DNA of 64,000 nucleotides. It comes from Heterobilharzia americana. Taxonomy: Eukaryota; Platyhelminthes; Trematoda; Strigeidida; Schistosomatidae. Below, one piece after another: positions 58,641 to 64,000 of this stretch. A program made the position numbers and the translations under genes. The stretch spans positions 46,490,934 through 46,554,933 of the forward strand of contig OX104127.1 in NCBI GenBank assembly GCA_944470555.2, written 5' to 3'. The notes below the pieces were generated by a model. That model searched no databases. It saw only the letters and a program-made list of their open reading frames with translations, and was not told the DNA's origin. Position 1 is the first letter of the stretch; each line of letters starts with the position of its first letter.

Positions 58641-59316
58641 TTCTTTTTTCTAATAAGTTCTTTACATGCTGGTATGAATTATGACGATTCGAACTGATGC
58701 ACCTCTGTGTTAAGTCTTATGTTGATTTGCCTATCTGTTTCATGCTAGCACTGTGATTAAAGTGTACAGTTATCTACAGACATTCAATCAGATCTAGTTC
58801 TTTCATTGACTGTTAGCATGATATGTTTTTTCAGTATATGAAAACATCATGTTCCATTAATGAACGAATGGAAAATAAATTTGTTTATAACACCAACCAA
58901 AATATAGAATTGAAAGTCCTATTTCATCCTACAAGTTTTGTGGAGCTACACTCAAAATTACGATTAGTCTCTTATTCCTAGACCTGACTCAAGTAATTTC
59001 AGCCTAGGACGTACTTCTGGTGTAGTGATATTATACCGATATTTCCTTGAGTCTCTCCCAAATACATAGGGTCAATCCTGGAAATATTCTTATACCCACC
59101 ACCATCAAGTATCTCCATGGTGATAAAACAGTGAAGGAGTATGTCCAGTCCTTGCCATCAAATACGAGTTGACAGGGTCTACCACTGGGAATCAGAAAAC
59201 CCTGAATGCAACCTAGTGGTTCATATAACATCCAGCTGAAAGATTTTGAGGTCGGTCAGTTAGTGTTTACATGTGGTAAAGATCACAATTCAATAACTGA
59301 TATCATCTTGGGGCCC
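58641..59316. other. Anonymous DNA between the two local repeats
   Basis: A GC-richer patch at about 59040-59240 may be old repeat sequence; no partner was found. Confidence 0.35.
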
Positions 59317-59435
59317 TCGAGATAATTGGAATCAATAGTTACAGATTCGTGTTGAAGTGGCTAAAAATCGGTAGCAATGACGTAGATGTATTCAATTTTT
59401 GATATCTTTTAAAATTTTCAAACTTTCGTTGATTT
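59317..59435 (+). repeat. Local repeat, copy 2
   Basis: Partner of 58526-58640 in the same orientation. Confidence 0.5.
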
Positions 59436-60690
59436 CTCCTTTCACACACTTTAGACTATGTTAGTGTCCACTTATTCTATCCACTTCTTTGCACGCTTCT
59501 GTGAAGCGTTAATTCGTTTGTCTCTCTTGAACTACCTATTCCATAAACATATGCTTTATGAGCGGCTTTTCTGCCGTGAATTGTTTGCTAGCCCTAAAAA
59601 GTGGTTTATAGGCAAAAACGAAATTAGTCTAAGACGTTGTGCTGCAGGGTGAAGTATAACTTTGTTGAGTTGGAATCTGTTGATGTGCCATGAGGGGTCC
59701 AGGTGATTATTCAACTCAGTGCTTCTAGGCATTATAGGTTTACTGAAAAGTAAAATTAAAGTAGCAAACACCTCAGTAAATATATCTTTTGTTTGACTCT
59801 TTCTTTTACATTGTTTAATGCTTTTAATTGGTACATTTCTGAGCGATTATTCCGTATTAAGTTTGCGTTATTCAAAAATAAATAATATCTATCATTCCAC
59901 CGATTTCGGTGCATAAATGATTTATTCCCATCTGTTGGTGAGTTAGCACATTCGCCTCTTGCACAAAGTGAGAAAAACTCTTGTCTTCGTGGTCATAAAG
60001 GCCAAGTGCAGAATAGTGCTTGAAAAACAAGGAAGTCCAACAGGAAAAATTAGTAACGAACTTCAGTAGGCAACTAGTATAGAGCTTATATAAATTCTCA
60101 TAAAAAGTTTTTCTTCACAAAAGACTTCAGTTAGAAAATAATCAATTTCTCTTGAGGGTTCATAAATCACTTTAGTAAGGGCGAAAATCATAATGCTTAG
60201 TCACAGATAAAAACCAAATTACAAAGATAATTACCGACATTTTACTTATTTAGGAGTGGCTTTAGGAATGTTTGTAATTTGATAATATGCCTTAAGTTAT
60301 GACAGTGCCAGACTAGTAAGTGAACTGAATAAAATGAACAACCAGACCAGTCATGGGCTATGGGGTTATTATCTTTCTAACCCACAAAGAAATCATAAGC
60401 TAAAGCCAGCTTTGCGAAACATACTTAAAGCTGAACATCACTGCCACTTCTTTAGGTATATATTTCATCGCATTCTATGGGATTTCAAAGAATGGATATG
60501 ATATGCGGAAATAAAGTTGCTTTTTTTATAGATTGAAGTCAGCTAAAGAGTGTGAAAAGATTAAACATATGTTTCGTCGTGATACGAAACGGGTATCTAT
60601 AGTATCAACTAATTCGTGTATGATGATGGATGCTCGTCGTTGACATTGGATGACGGTGGCGTTACACCAAGAATCGATAGAAGTTAGGAA
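59436..60690. other. AT-rich anonymous DNA
   Basis: No supported feature. Confidence 0.5.
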
Positions 60691-60830
60691 ATGTGAATCC
60701 TAACCAAATGGTTGAATGGTAGTCCTAGGTTCGACCCTTTACACAATTTTGGGTAGATGATGCCGAAGAGTCTCATAGTAGGGAGAAACAGATACCCAGC
60801 ACCCCTAATGTTCCAGCTGGCATCATTCAG
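60691..60830 (+). repeat. tRNA-like SINE fragment with internal deletion
   Basis: 'accaaatggttgaatggta' followed at once by 'gtcctaggttcgaccc', i.e. A-box- and B-box-like words without the usual ~30-bp gap. The body 'acccagcacccctaatgtt' loosely follows the copy at 36991-37200. Confidence 0.45.
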
Positions 60831-61562
60831 TTAAAATAACTACTTTTAATTCCAACAGAATCATAGAATTAGGTTTCTACTGCAATTCACAAGTATGTCT
60901 TGGAGCACAGTAAAACTAGAACACTGGACAAGATCATATGACCTAGTCTCAGAAAGAATAATTTACCAACACATTTAAATCAAACCAGAAAAGAGAACGT
61001 GCTCAAGTATTTTAACTTCAACAGAACCCTTTAGACAAATGATTTATTTAACTTCCAGTTTAGTATTATAGTTGAAAATAAAGAATACCGATTCCATTTA
61101 GGTCTGTTTATTAGAAATGGAATTACAATCTAATACAGTGCCTAAGTTTTACTTCCATATTATTGAAGAGTACCGATTCTGAAGCACACATTACTACTCT
61201 GCTTTTTACATAGTTATCAGGTTACAGATGTTGTCCTTAATTCTACAACGTTATTTTTCAATGCCCTCTGTACTAGATTTTCTTTAATAGGATATAAAAA
61301 TCGGAAACCGAAGATTGGAAGTACAACAAATTATCGGCTAGTTCTACCCATTGTGGCGCAGATTTCCAAAACATTAGATTGAAGAATGTTCCTCTTTGAA
61401 AATTTTAAAAAGAACTAGATATCATTTAGGCCGAGACTGGTTCGGCTTGACAGTGAGTTGCAACCACTGTCCTCTAAATTACACACAATGTGAAACTACT
61501 GCATGTAGTAAATGTTTTCCTCCTCCCATGTCAACTTTGACTTCCCAACACAACCTATAAAA
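60831..61562. other. Anonymous DNA
   Basis: No supported feature. Confidence 0.45.
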
Positions 61563-63436
61563 GACTAGACAAAGAAGTAAAGAAGAGTGTGCGCAAAGAC
61601 AATAGACACTTCCACGACACACTGGCAAGTGAAGCAGAACAGGCTGTAGGTAGGAGAGACCTGACATCATATCAAATAACCAGGTTACTATCTCAGACGA
61701 AACCAATGAAAGATAGTGAAGGGAACTTAGTCGCCACCAAAGAGGAGAAACAAAGGAAAAGATGGGCTGACCACTTCAAAAAGCTCTTGAATCGACCACC
61801 ACCAACAACTCGTCCAGAAATACCACCAGCAACAGCAGAACTACCAGTGAACACAGGCCATCCGACAAAAGCAGAAGTCCTGAATGCCACAAAACTGCTG
61901 AAATTCGGGAAAGCAGCAGGACCAGATGGGATCCCCCCAGAAGCACTGAAACAGATGCAGAGGCATCAGCAACGGACATACTCACACCACTATTACAGAA
62001 GGTTTGGAAGGAAGGAAGGAAGGGAAGGTACTTGCAGATTGGAAGAAGGGTTACCTTGTCAAACTTCCAAAGAAGGAAGACCTAAGTCTTGGCAAGAACT
62101 GGCGAAAAATATTAAGCCATTTCATCTTAGAGGGACTAAAGCATGTACTGGATTAAAAATTGCGACCGGAACAGGCTGTCTTCAGGAAGTACAAATCATG
62201 TGCGGATCTAATTGCAACGCTACGCATCATCATAGAACAAAGTGTAGAATGGCAGTCAACCCTCTACCTCAACTTCATCGACTTTGAAAAGGCTTTTGAC
62301 AGCATCGACCGAGAAGTAATTTGGCAGGCAGCTGCTTAAACACTACGGTTTTAGTGCCACAAATCTTCACCAACCTCATTCAACAGCTGTATGTCGAGCT
62401 ATATGCCAAGTGATCCACAATGGAAAGCTCATCAATCCCTTTGAAGTGAAGACAGGAGTGAGACAAGGTTTCCTACTATCACAGACGATCTTCCTGACTG
62501 TGGTGGACTGGATCACGCAACAAACCGTGAGGAGCGAGAAGCAGGCATACACTGTCTGAACGATGAAAAGAGCCTAGAAGATTTGGATTTCGCCGATGAT
62601 GATTTATGTCTAATGCCTAAAGCGCACAAACTCAAAGATCTACAGGCGAAAACTAACAAGTTGGCAGAAGAGGCAGGGTAGCGAAGACGGAACATCAGAT
62701 GAACGCAAGGAAGATAAAGGTGACGAAGATGCCCAGCCAACAACAGCATCAACAACAAGCACCAATCACCATCAGAGGCAGAAATCAAAAGGAAGTTGCC
62801 TCTTTCATCTACCTAGGCAGCATCGTTTCAACTACAGGCGGCACAGATGAGGATGTCAAAACCAGGATCGGAAAAGACAGCAAGAAAGGCCTTCAGTAAT
62901 CTGGAATCAGTGTGGAAATCTACTGCACTCAGCACAGAGAACAAGATCCGGATTTTCAACACCAATGTCAGATCAGTGCTGCCATGTGGTTCAGAAACTT
63001 GGCGCGTCACGAAAAGCACTTCCAACAAACTACAGACATACATCAACAGCTGCCGCCCACACTCACTCGATACTGAAGATCAGATGGCCAGAAAGAATAA
63101 GCAACAAGGAACTCGCCCTGGCAACCCGCCAACCAAGAGCCCATCGCCCAACAAATATGCAGAAGAAAGTGGAGATGAATTGCGTTGGGCATACACTGAG
63201 AAGGCCAATTAGGGACATCACGCGCCAGACCAGGCCCTCGAGTGGAATCTAAAGGGGAAATGACGAGTTGGGCGTCCGAGGAGAAGGTGACATGGAGCAG
63301 ATCATATGAGGAAGAAATGAAAGCTTATGGGCAGTCGTGGAGCCAGGTTCAAAAGACTGCGGAGAACAGAGTGAAATGGAGACGTGCTGCTGAAGCCCTA
63401 TGTTCCACTAGGAATCCAAGGGACAAATAATAAAAA
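61563..63436 (+). mobile_element. Defective 5'-truncated RTE retrotransposon copy D
   Basis: Aligns with the full element from about 27871 to its end. It keeps the segment between endonuclease and RT (open from 61589 to 62287, though shifted off frame after about 61940), then a broken RT. A deletion at about 62105 removes the WRGITLLSTP segment, and motif A (LNFIDFEKAFDS) is readable near 62271-62300. GVRQGFLLS near 62457-62480 has Cys changed to Phe, and the active site is ADDDL with an extra Asp. The tail ends 'gggacaaataataaaaata'. From about 62510 to 63215 it carries the same insertions and stops as copy A at 1.8-2.5 kb. No target-site duplication was found. Confidence 0.93.
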
Positions 63437-64000
63437 TACATTTTATATTAAAAAGTTGAAATTTATAAAAGTCAGTCGTAATGATGATAATTACACCCTG
63501 CAAAAATCAGTACTATACAATAAGCATAAAAGTAATCCTAATATATTTAAATAAAGAAAATGAACTCAAAACTCTTTTAGAAAAGAAAGCAGTCATCATA
63601 GAAAAGAAGACTTATGGCACTAATACTAGGAGCAGCAGAATAACCAGAATATACACACTGGGACTGTCAAATGCATTCAAGGTAATGATAACAATCAAAG
63701 AAGGAGAAAATAGAACTACAGTCAAGGCAAAGTAAAAGTTATGATTCCTTTGAGAAAAGGTAAAACGAAAAATTCAACAAAATAATAGTTACGAGTGAAT
63801 GAGAGTTCACTGCTTCGTCTTTGGCTTCATTTACGTTTGGAGCGTTTCAATTGCTGTCTGAAGAGAAAATAAAAAGAAAGGGTTAGTTAGTAGACAGACC
63901 GCATCTTGGAAAACAGCATTAAATTGAGTTATAATAAAAAAAGCATCTATTGTTGTCAATTTTAATGACGCATTCAGATAGATTATTGGCTCTAATCACC
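63437..64000. other. AT-rich anonymous DNA to the window end
   Basis: The frame at 63481-63735 is lysine-rich and low-complexity with no recognised family; not taken as a gene. Confidence 0.4.

Noticed and set aside
63481..63735. Lysine-rich 84-codon frame as a gene
   Set aside because: The composition reflects AT-rich DNA; no domain, splice context or relative was recognised.

Overview
The window looks like repeat-rich, AT-rich, gene-poor DNA from a blood fluke (Schistosoma or a close relative). The best clues are SINE fragments that carry a schistosome-type hammerhead ribozyme core on the minus strand, an RTE-clade non-LTR retrotransposon ending in TAA repeats, Penelope-like elements, and a decayed Ty3/Gypsy pol. 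This assignment rests on recognition, not on a database search. No host protein-coding gene, rRNA or functional tRNA could be supported; every convincing coding region belongs to a transposable element.

Layout: 1-7.3 kb holds a decayed CR1-like fragment, a defective RTE copy (1.56-2.75 kb), an unclassified ~490-bp repeat (4.19-4.68 kb) and a Ty3/Gypsy remnant (6.0-7.1 kb) that kept protease and integrase but lost reverse transcriptase. 8-18.4 kb carries several tRNA-like SINE fragments and a minus-strand non-LTR endonuclease/RT remnant (14.2-15.7 kb). 18.4-26.3 kb is mostly anonymous. The centrepiece is a near-complete RTE element at 26518-29732 with an almost 1,000-codon endonuclease/RT frame, inserted in an AT microsatellite with a 13-bp target-site duplication. 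A short, very similar 3' copy with its own 13-bp duplication lies at 33.8-34.5 kb.

39.7-43.8 kb is a nest of Penelope-like fragments in opposing orientations. 45.7-46.7 kb is a second CR1-like fragment. 48-60 kb has further SINE copies, including one arranged as an inverted dimer and one reduced to a fold-back. 61.56-63.44 kb is a second defective RTE copy that shares its inactivating changes with the copy at 1.6 kb.

The genes do not form a pathway. They are successive layers of retroelements: RTE endonuclease/RT machinery, and tRNA-derived SINEs that would depend on such machinery in trans. The most informative signal is that all four RTE copies share a small insertion that throws the conserved C-terminal tail out of frame, while that tail stays open in the two youngest copies.
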